A stretch of DNA of 12,480 bases from an uncultured bacterium (GTDB taxonomy: Bacteria; Bdellovibrionota_C; UBA2361; CAKMMH01), in NCBI GenBank assembly GCA_927798255.1, contig CAKMMH010000034.1, positions 1 to 12,480 of the forward strand. The letters run 5' to 3'. The notes under the pieces are model-generated. The model had not been told where the DNA came from, made no database searches, and worked only from the letters and a program-made list of their open reading frames with translations. Positions 1 through 6,377 of the stretch are shown here, one piece after another; the stretch's first letter is position 1, and the number at the start of each line of letters is the position of its first letter. The position numbers and the translations under genes are program-made.

Positions 1-35
1 AGGTGTTTTACATCTTCATTAAGAATTACTTTCAT
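1..35 (-). CDS. rplI: 50S ribosomal protein L9, N-terminal fragment (cut by window edge)
   Basis: Only the first 11 codons and two bases of the twelfth are inside the window. They read MKVILNEDVKH, the typical opening of bacterial L9, a 23S rRNA-binding protein of the large subunit. The ATG lies at 33-35 and an AGGAG ribosome binding site (45-49) stands nine bases upstream, which fixes the start. It is the last visible gene of the rpsF-ssb-rpsR-rplI operon, 67 bases after the rpsR stop. Identification rests on a short peptide, but that peptide, the RBS and the operon position all agree. Confidence 0.85.
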   Translation of the reverse strand, partial: MKVILNEDVKH

Positions 36-71
36 TTTTTCAAGCTCCTATAAAATTTTGGTTTTACGCAG

Positions 72-83
72 CTCCACCAGGAG
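72..83 (-). other. small hairpin between rpsR and rplI
   Basis: CTCC (72-75) and GGAG (80-83) form a four-pair stem with a four-base loop in the rpsR-rplI spacer. No T-tract follows, so it is not an obvious terminator. It could tune mRNA stability or rplI translation, or be chance. Confidence 0.25.
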
Positions 84-102
84 TTGGCTTCACTGCTAAA
101 AA

Positions 103-417
103 TTAGTCTGCAACAAAATGAAGAAGACAAATTGCTCGCGCACGCTTAATTGCTGCCGCAACTTCTTTCTGATGTCTTGAGCAAGTTCCAGTTATGCGGC
201 GTGGAAGAATCTTACCACGTTCTGTTGTAAAGCGGCGAAGTCCGTCTGCATCTTTGTAATCAATTTTTCCCTTGTTTGCGCAAAATCGGCATACTTTCTT
301 GTGTGAGAAAAATTTTCCTTTTCCACGAGCCCCACGAACTTCATCTTCACGTCCTGAATCCTGAAGCTGCTCCTGTGTTACATTTGTATTTTCGTTTACT
401 TCTTTTTCGTCTGCCAT
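103..417 (-). CDS. rpsR: 30S ribosomal protein S18, cysteine-containing form with long N-terminal extension
   Basis: S18 pairs with S6 on the platform of the small ribosomal subunit and contacts 16S rRNA. The core (about residues 36-104) carries family hallmarks: [11 protein letters not shown], then [24 protein letters not shown], split here by the DADG segment before it, then a helix with AIKRAR. Cysteines at 43, 46, 79 and 97 fit the zinc-binding (C+) paralogue type. The protein has 104 residues against about 75 in E. coli. The extra 30 or so at the N-terminus are acidic and glutamine-rich, probably disordered. The ATG (415-417) has an AGGAG element about nine bases upstream (near 424-428), so the extension is probably translated. 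It lies 45 bases after ssb and ahead of rplI in one operon. Confidence 0.95.
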   Translation of the reverse strand: MADEKEVNENTNVTQEQLQDSGREDEVRGARGKGKFFSHKKVCRFCANKGKIDYKDADGLRRFTTERGKILPRRITGTCSRHQKEVAAAIKRARAICLLHFVAD

Positions 418-462
418 AATATAGCTCCTGTTTTTAAGAGTTTTTTAACTGCGGGAACCGAA

Positions 463-951
463 TTAAAACGGAATATCTTCAGGGAAGCCAGCGTTATCTC
501 CGCCAAAAGCTTCTGAAGAAGGCGCATATCCGCCGCCGGAAGACTGATTTTGAGAATAAGAAGCACGCTGCTGATAACCCCCAAATGAATCAGAGTTGCC
601 GTTATTCTGACTGCTAGAAGACCTTGAGCCCAAAAGCTCAATTGAGTCAGCAAGAATATTTACCCTGCTGAATTTCTGTCCGTCTTTTTCCCATCTGTCC
701 TGGCGCAAAGAACCTTGAACCGCAATTTGTGTTCCTTTTGTAAGATAAGGCTTGATACCTTCCGCACCTTTTCCGAAATATGAAACATCGAAAAAGTTAG
801 CTTCGCTAATCCACTGGTCTCCGTCTTTCTTGCTGCGGTTTACAGCAATAGAAATTGAAGCGACAGCAGTTCCGCTGTTAAGATACCTTAATTCTGCGTC
901 TCTTGTAAGTCTTCCTACAATAACAACGCTGTTTATATCAGAATTCGCCAT
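463..951 (-). CDS. ssb: single-stranded DNA-binding protein
   Basis: SSB coats single-stranded DNA during replication, recombination and repair, and recruits partners through its C-terminal tip. Residues 1 to about 108 form the OB-fold: NSVVIVGRLTRDAELRY at the start, WISEANFFDVSYFGKGAE in the middle and RQDRWEKDG further on. Residues 109-155 are a low-complexity Ser/Gly/Asn/Gln linker, and the protein ends in the acidic tip PEDIPF, the canonical partner-binding peptide. The length of 162 residues is normal. The ATG at 949-951 follows a GGAG ribosome binding site about seven bases upstream. The gene sits between rpsF (23-base gap) and rpsR (45-base gap), a common bacterial arrangement that links replication and ribosome synthesis. 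Confidence 0.96.
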   Translation of the reverse strand: MANSDINSVVIVGRLTRDAELRYLNSGTAVASISIAVNRSKKDGDQWISEANFFDVSYFGKGAEGIKPYLTKGTQIAVQGSLRQDRWEKDGQKFSRVNILADSIELLGSRSSSSQNNGNSDSFGGYQQRASYSQNQSSGGGYAPSSEAFGGDNAGFPEDIPF

Positions 952-974
952 AATCTACTCCGGAATTTTTTGTC

Positions 975-1265
975 TTATACGTTCTTTGATTCGATTAAAA
1001 CAAAAAGATATTTCAAAAGATTGTTGTTGAATTTGAATTTACCGTCAAGCTCAATGATTTTAGCAGGATTCAATTTCAGTGTAAAAAGAACAAAGTGTCC
1101 GCGTTTCTGCTTTTTTACTTCGTATGTAAGATCACGGTCGCCGAAAACTTCCTCTTTTTCGATTTCTGCGCCGAAACTTGCAAGGTCAGCTCTAAGAGTT
1201 TCAAGACCGACCTTAGATTTTTCTTCCTCTAAAGGAAAGATTGTCATAAGTTCATACTTTCTCAT
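975..1265 (-). CDS. rpsF: 30S ribosomal protein S6
   Basis: S6 heterodimerises with S18 on the small-subunit platform. The 96-residue protein opens MRKYELMTIFPLEEEK and contains VFGDRDLTYEVKKQKRGHF, typical of the S6 ferredoxin-like fold. An in-frame upstream ATG at 1323-1325 would add 20 residues (CVCGSHSD and so on) unlike any S6, and it would lie inside the predicted promoter and leader. The ATG at 1263-1265 is preceded by AAGGAG with nine-base spacing, so I chose it. It is the first gene of the operon, with a strong promoter directly upstream and a hairpin at the start of the transcript that may mediate S6:S18 feedback control. Confidence 0.94.
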   Translation of the reverse strand: MRKYELMTIFPLEEEKSKVGLETLRADLASFGAEIEKEEVFGDRDLTYEVKKQKRGHFVLFTLKLNPAKIIELDGKFKFNNNLLKYLFVLIESKNV

Positions 1266-1292
1266 CGTATGTTTCTCCTTATGGTCAGAATG

Positions 1293-1312
1293 GGAGCCGC
1301 ATACGCAACTCC
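1293..1312 (-). promoter_or_regulatory. rpsF leader hairpin, candidate autoregulatory RNA
   Basis: On the minus strand GGAGTTGC (1312-1305) and GCGGCTCC (1300-1293) pair over eight positions, two of them G-U, around a GTAT loop. The predicted transcription start is near 1318, so the hairpin sits within a few bases of the mRNA 5' end and about 27 bases before the rpsF ATG. S6:S18 complexes are known to bind rpsF leaders in several bacteria. The CCG trinucleotide of that known motif is not evident here, so function is inferred from position only. Confidence 0.4.
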
Positions 1313-1324
1313 AAGGGGTAATCA

Positions 1325-1354
1325 ATATTAGCAGTTTTTATATGGATTAGTCAA
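1325..1354 (-). promoter_or_regulatory. sigma-70-type promoter of the rpsF-ssb-rpsR-rplI operon
   Basis: On the minus strand TTGACT (1354-1349) and TAATAT (1330-1325) are separated by 18 bases, close to the -35/-10 consensus. The predicted start near 1318 gives a leader of about 53 bases before the rpsF ATG, matching the gene order. It is the best promoter match in the window. Confidence 0.7.
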
Positions 1355-1520
1355 CGGAACTTCAAAAAAGTTCAGTATTTTTAGAAAAATTTACTTTTGC
1401 ACTAGAGTTTTTATAAATATTCAAGTATACTTTTCCCCATTGCATTTTGAAAAACGCCAAAACTTTTATTTTTTAGAGTCCGTGGCGCTTCAAAAGTTTT
1501 TTTACATTAGGAGAAAAAAA

Positions 1521-1799
1521 ATGAACAAAGCCGAACTTATTGAAAAAATGGCAAAATCAACAGGCTTGCCAAAAAAAGACGCAGAAAGCGCGCTCAAATC
1601 ATTTCTTGAGATTGTCTCAAAGGAACTTGAAAAAGGACACGATGTGCAACTCATCGGATTCGGAACATTTACAGTTGGAAAAAGAGCAGCAAGAGAAGGA
1701 CGCAATCCTGCAACTGGAGAAACAATTAAAATCGCAGCTTCAAAAACACCAAAATTCAAGCCAGGAAAAGCTCTCAAAGACCGCTTGAACAAAAAATAA
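1521..1799 (+). CDS. hup: HU-family DNA-binding protein
   Basis: A histone-like dimer that bends and compacts DNA in the nucleoid. The 92-residue sequence matches HU/IHF in length and layout: N-terminal helices MNKAELIEKMAKSTGL, the turn VQLIGFGTFTVGKR at about 43-56, the DNA-binding arm with EGRNPATGE (about 60-68) whose proline intercalates into DNA, and a C-terminal FKPGKALKDRL helix. TAGGAG at 1508-1513 precedes the ATG by seven bases, which excludes an in-frame upstream ATG at 1440. It is transcribed alone, divergently from rpsF, with a hairpin just downstream. The symbol hup is generic; the sequence does not separate HU subtypes. Confidence 0.95.
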   Translation: MNKAELIEKMAKSTGLPKKDAESALKSFLEIVSKELEKGHDVQLIGFGTFTVGKRAAREGRNPATGETIKIAASKTPKFKPGKALKDRLNKK

Positions 1800-1816
1800 A
1801 AAGTAAATTTCAAAAG

Positions 1817-1858
1817 TTTTTGCAATTCATGGAAAAAAATTCCAATGTCTTGCAAAAA
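1817..1858 (+). terminator. hairpin after HU gene, possible terminator
   Basis: TTTTTGCAA (1817-1825) and TTGCAAAAA (1850-1858) are perfect reverse complements, with an inner TGGAA/TTCCA pairing inside the loop. It starts 18 bases after the HU stop. Only a pyrimidine-rich tract (CACCCTTTCCTTT) follows rather than a clean T-run, so termination is plausible but not certain. Confidence 0.45.
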
Positions 1859-1969
1859 CACCCTTTCCTTTCAATTAATGATAATCAAAAAATACTTTAC
1901 TTAAACTGGTAATTTAACCATCATTCAATTTTGCAACTGCGGATTACTTCTTTTCACTTAAACTGCAAG

Positions 1970-1975
1970 TATAAA
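1970..1975 (+). promoter_or_regulatory. possible -10 element (TATAAA) of the XRE gene, implying a leaderless mRNA
   Basis: TATAAA lies eight bases before the XRE ATG at 1984. A start at normal distance from it would fall at or next to the ATG, and I see no Shine-Dalgarno sequence in front of that ATG. No good -35 is visible, as expected if a regulator or an extended element helps. Confidence 0.35.
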
Positions 1976-1983
1976 ATTGCCCT

Positions 1984-2352
1984 ATGGACAAATCTAGGGA
2001 TTTATGCAAAATTTTGGGTGCAAACATCCGCTGTTACAGAATAAAATTAAAAATGACGCAGGAGGAGCTGGCGGAAAAAGCAGGAATAACATCAGTAGGA
2101 ATTTCAAAAATTGAAACAGGAAAAACTTGGCCTAAAAAAGAAACTATAGAAAAATTCCTGGAAATTTTAGAAGTAAAACCGTTTCAGTTATTCACGGAAA
2201 CAAAAGAAGATTTTTTAAAATACAAAAACATCGTCACAGAAACAATATCCGAGCTAGTTGACAAAACTTTTTCCGAGCAGAAAAACACTTCCAAAAGAAA
2301 TAGAAAAGAAGTAAATTTGAAGATAAGACAAGTCCAAGCATTGAAAAAGTAA
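1984..2352 (+). CDS. XRE/Cro-family helix-turn-helix regulator, 3' end replaced
   Basis: A small DNA-binding regulator. Residues 10-66 form a lambda-repressor-like HTH domain: LGANIRCYRIKLKMTQEELA, then EKAGITSVGISKIETGKTWP where the recognition helix lies, then ETIEKFLEILEV. Residues 67-102 continue as a charged helical segment (FTETKEDFLKYKN). From codon 103 (position 2290) onward the frame reads antisense through a nuoL gene, so the last 20 residues (SKRNRKEVNLKIRQVQALKK) are not native. The real protein probably ended differently, a little further on. No ribosome binding site precedes the ATG; an ATG-initiated leaderless message is possible. A 10-base direct repeat upstream could be its own operator. 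The target is unknown. Confidence 0.75.
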   Translation: MDKSRDLCKILGANIRCYRIKLKMTQEELAEKAGITSVGISKIETGKTWPKKETIEKFLEILEVKPFQLFTETKEDFLKYKNIVTETISELVDKTFSEQKNTSKRNRKEVNLKIRQVQALKK

Positions 2353-2821
2353 ACAAGGAAAGCGTTGCATAATAACGACCGTAACGCTTATCGCCTTTCA
2401 TATAAGATAATGAAAAAATATGCACAAGCAAACTTACAAGAGTTACGACAAGTAGCATTATAGAGGTTAATCTATCAAAATTTAGAGAAAAACTAATGAT
2501 TTTTATAGAGGGGGATTGTCTAAAAAAGCTTAAATCCAAATAAGCACCTAATTCTGTCGGGCTATGCTCAAATGCAAACTTAGCTTGTGAACTTAAATCA
2601 TTTACTTGATGTGTCGGAAGAAATGGCAAAGAACTATTTAATGTAAAATTTTTGTTAATTAATGAAAAAACTAAAAGTAGAATCGATAATAAAAAACTTG
2701 CACTTACGGCAATTATCCCTACGAAGTCCCCATTTCTTTTTAAGTGTTTATTAAATAATGCTAAGATTACAAAACTAAAAAGTGGAAATAACAACAATAT
2801 ATAAAGAATATAAAAACTCAT
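2234..2821 (-). pseudogene. nuoL: NADH-quinone oxidoreductase subunit L (NuoL), truncated after about residue 177
   Basis: NuoL is an antiporter-like membrane subunit of respiratory complex I. Residues 1-177 look native: hydrophobic helices at about 1-23 and 35-56, LNFDRLTSIMLLVVTLVSLLVH (here 113-134, written in part as family-typical), then SYMKGDKRYGRYYATLSLF and SNLLLFYFFW. Family members continue W-E-x-x-G-L-x-S-Y-L, but here the W at 2291-2293 is followed by KCFSARKK and a stop 17 codons later, which is antisense XRE sequence. Full NuoL has over 600 residues, so more than two thirds is missing. The ATG at 2821 has no clear ribosome binding site. No other nuo gene is present; nuoK, its usual neighbour, is absent. 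It is either a real gene remnant or the edge of a mis-joined contig. Confidence 0.8.
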
Positions 2822-2880
2822 AATAAAATACTAAGATATTATCAATTAAATGCAATAAAAACTCATATTTATAATAACTC

Positions 2881-3146
2881 TTAGTAATAATTAGGACAAT
2901 AAGTGTTCTTTTTAAAGCTCTTTTCCTTCAAAAAATAGCCAAGAGCATCAACTAGCTCACGAATTTTAAACATTTCTTTAATTTTTCTTTTGAGGACCAA
3001 GCAAAATGAAACGAAAGCTACAACACTAGAACAAAAACTGTAGCTGTAACAATTGTTATGGAGTAGAGAGAGTTAAAGAAACCTCTAGATAACGTATATA
3101 TAGTTCCTGTATATAAATAGCGATTTTTTAAATTCGCTGATGACAT
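2881..3146 (-). pseudogene. small single-helix membrane protein of about 88 residues, interrupted by a frameshift
   Basis: I do not recognise the family. From ATG 3144-3146 the minus strand reads MSSANLKNRYLYTGTIY and onward into a hydrophobic run, ITIVTATVFVLVL, then stops (TAG 3018-3020) after 42 residues. One frame over, without its own start codon there, the sequence continues VVAFVSFCLVL, then KRKIKEMFKIRELVDALGYF, and ends NTYCPNYY at TAA 2881-2883. Joined by a -1 shift near 3020-3028, the two parts make one continuous transmembrane helix followed by a basic, cytoplasmic-type tail, which strongly suggests a single former gene. The slip site is not a homopolymer and has no obvious slippery heptamer, so mutation is more likely than programmed shifting. 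No ribosome binding site is evident. It lies 59 bases upstream of the nuoL fragment. Confidence 0.55.
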
Positions 3147-3370
3147 AAGAGATTAATTTTGACAAAGATTTTTATTGTTTAAGTTATAATTTTTAAAATT
3201 ACAAAGAAATCTCTTTAAAAAAATAACAAAAATGAAAATTTAGATAGATTTATCCTGTAAAAATAAAAATTGAAGAAATATGATTTATGATTTTTTAATT
3301 GCAATATTGGCTAAAGTAAAAAGGTTTTAAGCTATAACGCTTCTTTAGCTTTTGTGACATAGGGCGATAC

Positions 3371-3443
3371 GTAGACACACGAATGTGTGGCTGGCCAAGT
3401 AGACGCACAATTTTGCATGTGCAAAATTGTGCAGGATACTTGG
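3371..3443 (-). repeat. modular hairpin cluster downstream of pckA
   Basis: Two hairpin modules lie side by side. GTAGAC (3371-3376) leads into the stem CACAC/GTGTG (3376-3380, 3385-3389). A second GTAGAC (3399-3404) leads into a perfect 13-pair stem (3405-3417 and 3420-3432) with a two-base loop, and that stem is itself enclosed by CCAAGTA/TACTTGG (3395-3401, 3437-3443). It begins 18 bases after the pckA stop on the transcribed strand. No T-tract follows, so it is not a standard intrinsic terminator. It may be a dispersed palindromic repeat, a mRNA 3'-end stabiliser, or part of a small structured RNA. Confidence 0.6.
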
Positions 3444-3461
3444 TTGCACAAAAAATATTAA

Positions 3462-5063
3462 CTATCTTTTTACACCAACTGCCGAAAGACGTTTTCCTTC
3501 TTCGTTATCAGTAAATTGCTTAAAGTTCTCAACAAACATATCAGCAAGTTTATTTGCTTTTTCTTCCCATTGTGCTTTATCAGCATAAGTATCTCTTGGG
3601 TCTAAAATTCCAGTATCAACACCTGGTAATTCTGTTGGAATTTCAAGATCAAATATTGGAAGTTTCTTAGTTAGAGCTTTTTCAATTTCACCACTTAAGA
3701 TTGCATTAATAATTCCTCTTGTGTCTTTGATTGAAATTCTCTTTCCAGTTCCATTCCAACCAGTGTTTACAAGATATGCCTTAGCACCACTTCTTTCCAT
3801 CTTCTTTACTAATTCCTCAGCATATTTTGTTGGGTGTAATAACAAGAAAGCTGCACCGAAACAAGCTGAGAATGTAGGAGTTGGAGTTGTAATTCCTCTT
3901 TCAGTTCCTGCAAGCTTTGAAGTAAAACCTGAAAGGAAATGATACTTAGTTTGATCTTTACTAAGCTTAGATACTGGAGGGAATACACCAAAAGCATCAG
4001 CTGTTAAGAAAATAACTTTTGTTGCATGTCCTGCTTTTGAGACAGGTTTAACAATGTTGTTAATGTGATAAATAGGATATGAAACACGAGTGTTTTCTGT
4101 TTTTGAAGCATCACAGAAATCAATCTTTCCATTTTCATCAACACCAACATTTTCTAAAAGTGCATCTCTCTTAATTGCATTATAAATATCTGGTTCACTA
4201 TCTTTGTCTAACTTAATAGTTTTTGCATAACAACCACCTTCAAAATTAAACACGCCTTCATCATCCCAACCGTGTTCATCGTCACCAATTAGCGCTCTAT
4301 TTGGATCTGTTGAAAGTGTAGTCTTTCCTGTTCCAGAAAGTCCAAAGAAAATAGCAACATCACCATCTTTTCCTCTGTTTGCTGAGCAGTGCATTGCAGC
4401 AATTCCTTTAAGTGGTAACATGTAATTCATTACAGAGAAAATACCTTTCTTCATTTCTCCACCATACCAAGTACCACCAATAATTGCACGTTTATCAGTT
4501 AAGTTAAACATAACAAAGTTTTCTGAATTTAATCCTTGTTCTTTCCAATTTGGGTTTGTTGCTTTTGCAGCATTTAAAACAACAAAATCAGGTGTAAAGT
4601 TCTCAAGCTCCGCATCTAATGGACGAATAAACATATTTTTTACAAAGTGAGCTTGCCAAGCAACTTCCATAATAAATCTCACCTTTAATCTTGTAGCTTC
4701 ACTTGCACCACAGTAACAATCCATAACATAAAGTTTCTTTCCTGAAAGTTGTTTTGCGGCGATATTATAGCAGTGATTCCAAGTAGCTTTATCAAGTGGT
4801 TTATTATCTGAAGATTTTGCTTGTTCTTTCCACCAAACGTTACCCTCTGTATTTGCATCTTTTAAGATATATTTATCTTTAGGAGAACGTCCTGTAAATA
4901 CACCTGTAAAAACATTAACAGCACCTAGTTCTGTTTTATATCCTTTTTCAAAACCTGTAAGATTTGGAGAAATCTCCTCATTATATAAATAATCATAAGA
5001 TGGATTGTGAACGATTTCTTTTACATTCTCTATTCCATATTGTGACAAATCAACATTACTCAT
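3462..5063 (-). CDS. pckA: phosphoenolpyruvate carboxykinase (ATP)
   Basis: Interconverts oxaloacetate + ATP and PEP + CO2 + ADP in the cytoplasm; it feeds gluconeogenesis, or fixes CO2 in succinate-forming anaerobes. The 533-residue protein has the usual ATP-type length. Visible motifs: substrate site TGRSPKDKY (57-65), WYGGEMKKG (199-207), the kinase P-loop GLSGTGKT (241-248), metal-binding DDEHGW (261-266), and the adenine-side region with [10 protein letters not shown] and [18 protein letters not shown]. By memory it resembles the enterobacterial type closely. A TTG at 5067-5069 would add two residues, but AGGAGT at 5071-5076 is only one base from it and seven bases from the ATG at 5061-5063, so I chose the ATG. 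It lies 87 bases after oadB behind a terminator-like hairpin, so it may be co-transcribed by read-through or have its own promoter. Confidence 0.97.
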   Translation of the reverse strand: MSNVDLSQYGIENVKEIVHNPSYDYLYNEEISPNLTGFEKGYKTELGAVNVFTGVFTGRSPKDKYILKDANTEGNVWWKEQAKSSDNKPLDKATWNHCYNIAAKQLSGKKLYVMDCYCGASEATRLKVRFIMEVAWQAHFVKNMFIRPLDAELENFTPDFVVLNAAKATNPNWKEQGLNSENFVMFNLTDKRAIIGGTWYGGEMKKGIFSVMNYMLPLKGIAAMHCSANRGKDGDVAIFFGLSGTGKTTLSTDPNRALIGDDEHGWDDEGVFNFEGGCYAKTIKLDKDSEPDIYNAIKRDALLENVGVDENGKIDFCDASKTENTRVSYPIYHINNIVKPVSKAGHATKVIFLTADAFGVFPPVSKLSKDQTKYHFLSGFTSKLAGTERGITTPTPTFSACFGAAFLLLHPTKYAEELVKKMERSGAKAYLVNTGWNGTGKRISIKDTRGIINAILSGEIEKALTKKLPIFDLEIPTELPGVDTGILDPRDTYADKAQWEEKANKLADMFVENFKQFTDNEEGKRLSAVGVKR

Positions 5064-5112
5064 AATCAATACTCCTAAAAATTAATATTAATTAAAATTT
5101 TCATCATCATAA

Positions 5113-5149
5113 ACAAAGGTGATAAATTGTTAAAATTTGTCACCTTTGT
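5113..5149 (-). terminator. intrinsic terminator-like hairpin between oadB and pckA
   Basis: ACAAAGGTGA (5113-5122) pairs perfectly with TCACCTTTGT (5140-5149), and the stem continues inward through AAATT/AATTT. It starts two bases after the oadB stop. The T-run on the minus strand is short (TTTGTTTATG), so it may be a partial terminator that lowers pckA expression relative to oad, or an mRNA-end stabiliser. Confidence 0.6.
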
Positions 5150-5150
5150 C

Positions 5151-6338
5151 TTATTTACACATCGCAAGCAATATACCTGCTGCAACGGCAGAACCAATAA
5201 CACCTGCAACATTTGGTCCCATTGCATGCATTAATAAGAAGTTCTGGTTGTCATATTTTAACCCCTCTTTATTTGCAACACGTGCTGCCATAGGAACTGC
5301 AGAAACTCCAGCAGAACCGATAAGAGGGTTAATTTTATTTTTACTAAATAAGTTCATAATCTTAGCAAAAATAACACCTGATGCTGTTGCAAGCGCAAAT
5401 GCTAAAAGCCCTAAAAATAAAATTCCAAGTGTTTCAATTTTTAAGAACTTATCAGCTGAAAGCTTAGAACCAACCGAAAGTCCAAGTAAAATTGTTACAA
5501 AGTTAATAAATTCATTTTGTAAAGTCTTAGAAAGTCTTTCAGCAACTCCACACTCTTTTATTAAATTACCAAATGTTAAAGCACCAATAAGTGGTGTTGC
5601 ATCTGGAATGAAAATAATACAAAGAGATAAAACTAAAATTGGGAAAAATATCTTTTCTCTTTTTGTAACAACTCTTAATTGTTCCATCTTAATCTTACGC
5701 TCTTTCTCTGTTGTAAGAAGTCTCATAATAGGAGGCTGAATCAATGGAACAAGTGCCATATATGAATAAGCCGCAACTGCAATTGCACCTAATAAATCAG
5801 GTGCAAGACGAGATGTTACAAATATTGATGTAGGACCATCAGCTCCACCTATAATACCAATTGATGCAGCTTCTTTTAATCCAAAACTAAAACCAAAATG
5901 TTCACCTAAATATAAAGCGCCAAGTAATGCCCCAAATATACCAAACTGTGCGGCACCTCCTAAAAGTGCAGTTTTTGGATTTGCAATAAGAGGACCAAAA
6001 TCAGTAAGTGCTCCAACTCCCATAAAAATTAAAAGTGGAAATACTCCTGATTCAATACCGACTTTATATACTAAATTTAAAAAGCCACCATCATCTGCTA
6101 TTCCAGCAAGTGGAATATTTGCAAGGATTCCACCAAAACCAATTGGAATTAAAAGAAGTGGCTCATAGCCTTTTCTTATTGCTAGAAATAAAAGTAAAAG
6201 GCACACAGCAAACATTATTATTGTTCCATAGACATGCAAAAATTGTTCAGCTCCATTTAAACCAACAATTGGATCTTTTATCAAATGTGCATATCCTGTA
6301 ACATTATTTAAATCTAATAACTTTTGTGTAATATCCAT
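5151..6338 (-). CDS. oadB: Na+-pumping oxaloacetate decarboxylase, beta subunit
   Basis: The integral membrane subunit that decarboxylates carboxybiotin on the alpha subunit and couples this to Na+ export. The 395-residue protein is hydrophobic along most of its length with the family signatures: [21 protein letters not shown] around Asp167 (the conserved Na+/catalytic aspartate, quoted in part), [20 protein letters not shown] (338-357; conserved Asn and Ser positions), and [18 protein letters not shown] near the C-terminus. Length is slightly under Klebsiella OadB (about 430), mostly from a short N-terminus. The ATG at 6336-6338 has GGAGA ten bases upstream. It lies 39 bases after oadA in the gamma-alpha-beta order typical of these pumps. 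Related decarboxylases (methylmalonyl-CoA, glutaconyl-CoA) have similar beta subunits; the adjacent alpha subunit settles oxaloacetate. Confidence 0.95.
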   Translation of the reverse strand: MDITQKLLDLNNVTGYAHLIKDPIVGLNGAEQFLHVYGTIIMFAVCLLLLFLAIRKGYEPLLLIPIGFGGILANIPLAGIADDGGFLNLVYKVGIESGVFPLLIFMGVGALTDFGPLIANPKTALLGGAAQFGIFGALLGALYLGEHFGFSFGLKEAASIGIIGGADGPTSIFVTSRLAPDLLGAIAVAAYSYMALVPLIQPPIMRLLTTEKERKIKMEQLRVVTKREKIFFPILVLSLCIIFIPDATPLIGALTFGNLIKECGVAERLSKTLQNEFINFVTILLGLSVGSKLSADKFLKIETLGILFLGLLAFALATASGVIFAKIMNLFSKNKINPLIGSAGVSAVPMAARVANKEGLKYDNQNFLLMHAMGPNVAGVIGSAVAAGILLAMCK

Positions 6339-6377
6339 TTAGTTACATTCTCCGATAAGTTTTAAATTTAATTTTTA

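Noticed and set aside
396..653. An 85-codon minus-strand frame across rpsR and ssb
   Set aside because: It overlaps two well-supported genes in another frame and matches nothing I know.
2360..2389. Inverted repeat AAGCGTT/AACGCTT near the XRE stop, resembling a terminator
   Set aside because: It lies inside the nuoL coding fragment, has a 16-base loop and no T-run, so it is most likely chance.
3295..3360. A 21-residue frame beginning MSQKLKKRYSLK on the minus strand, faintly like the start of the small membrane protein downstream
   Set aside because: It is too short, lacks a ribosome binding site, and overlaps the weak stem at 3328-3350; the similarity of a few residues is not enough.
5137..5739. 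A 200-codon open frame on the plus strand
   Set aside because: It lies antisense to oadB, whose family motifs are unmistakable, and its translation has no recognisable domain; it is a shadow of the oadB codon pattern.
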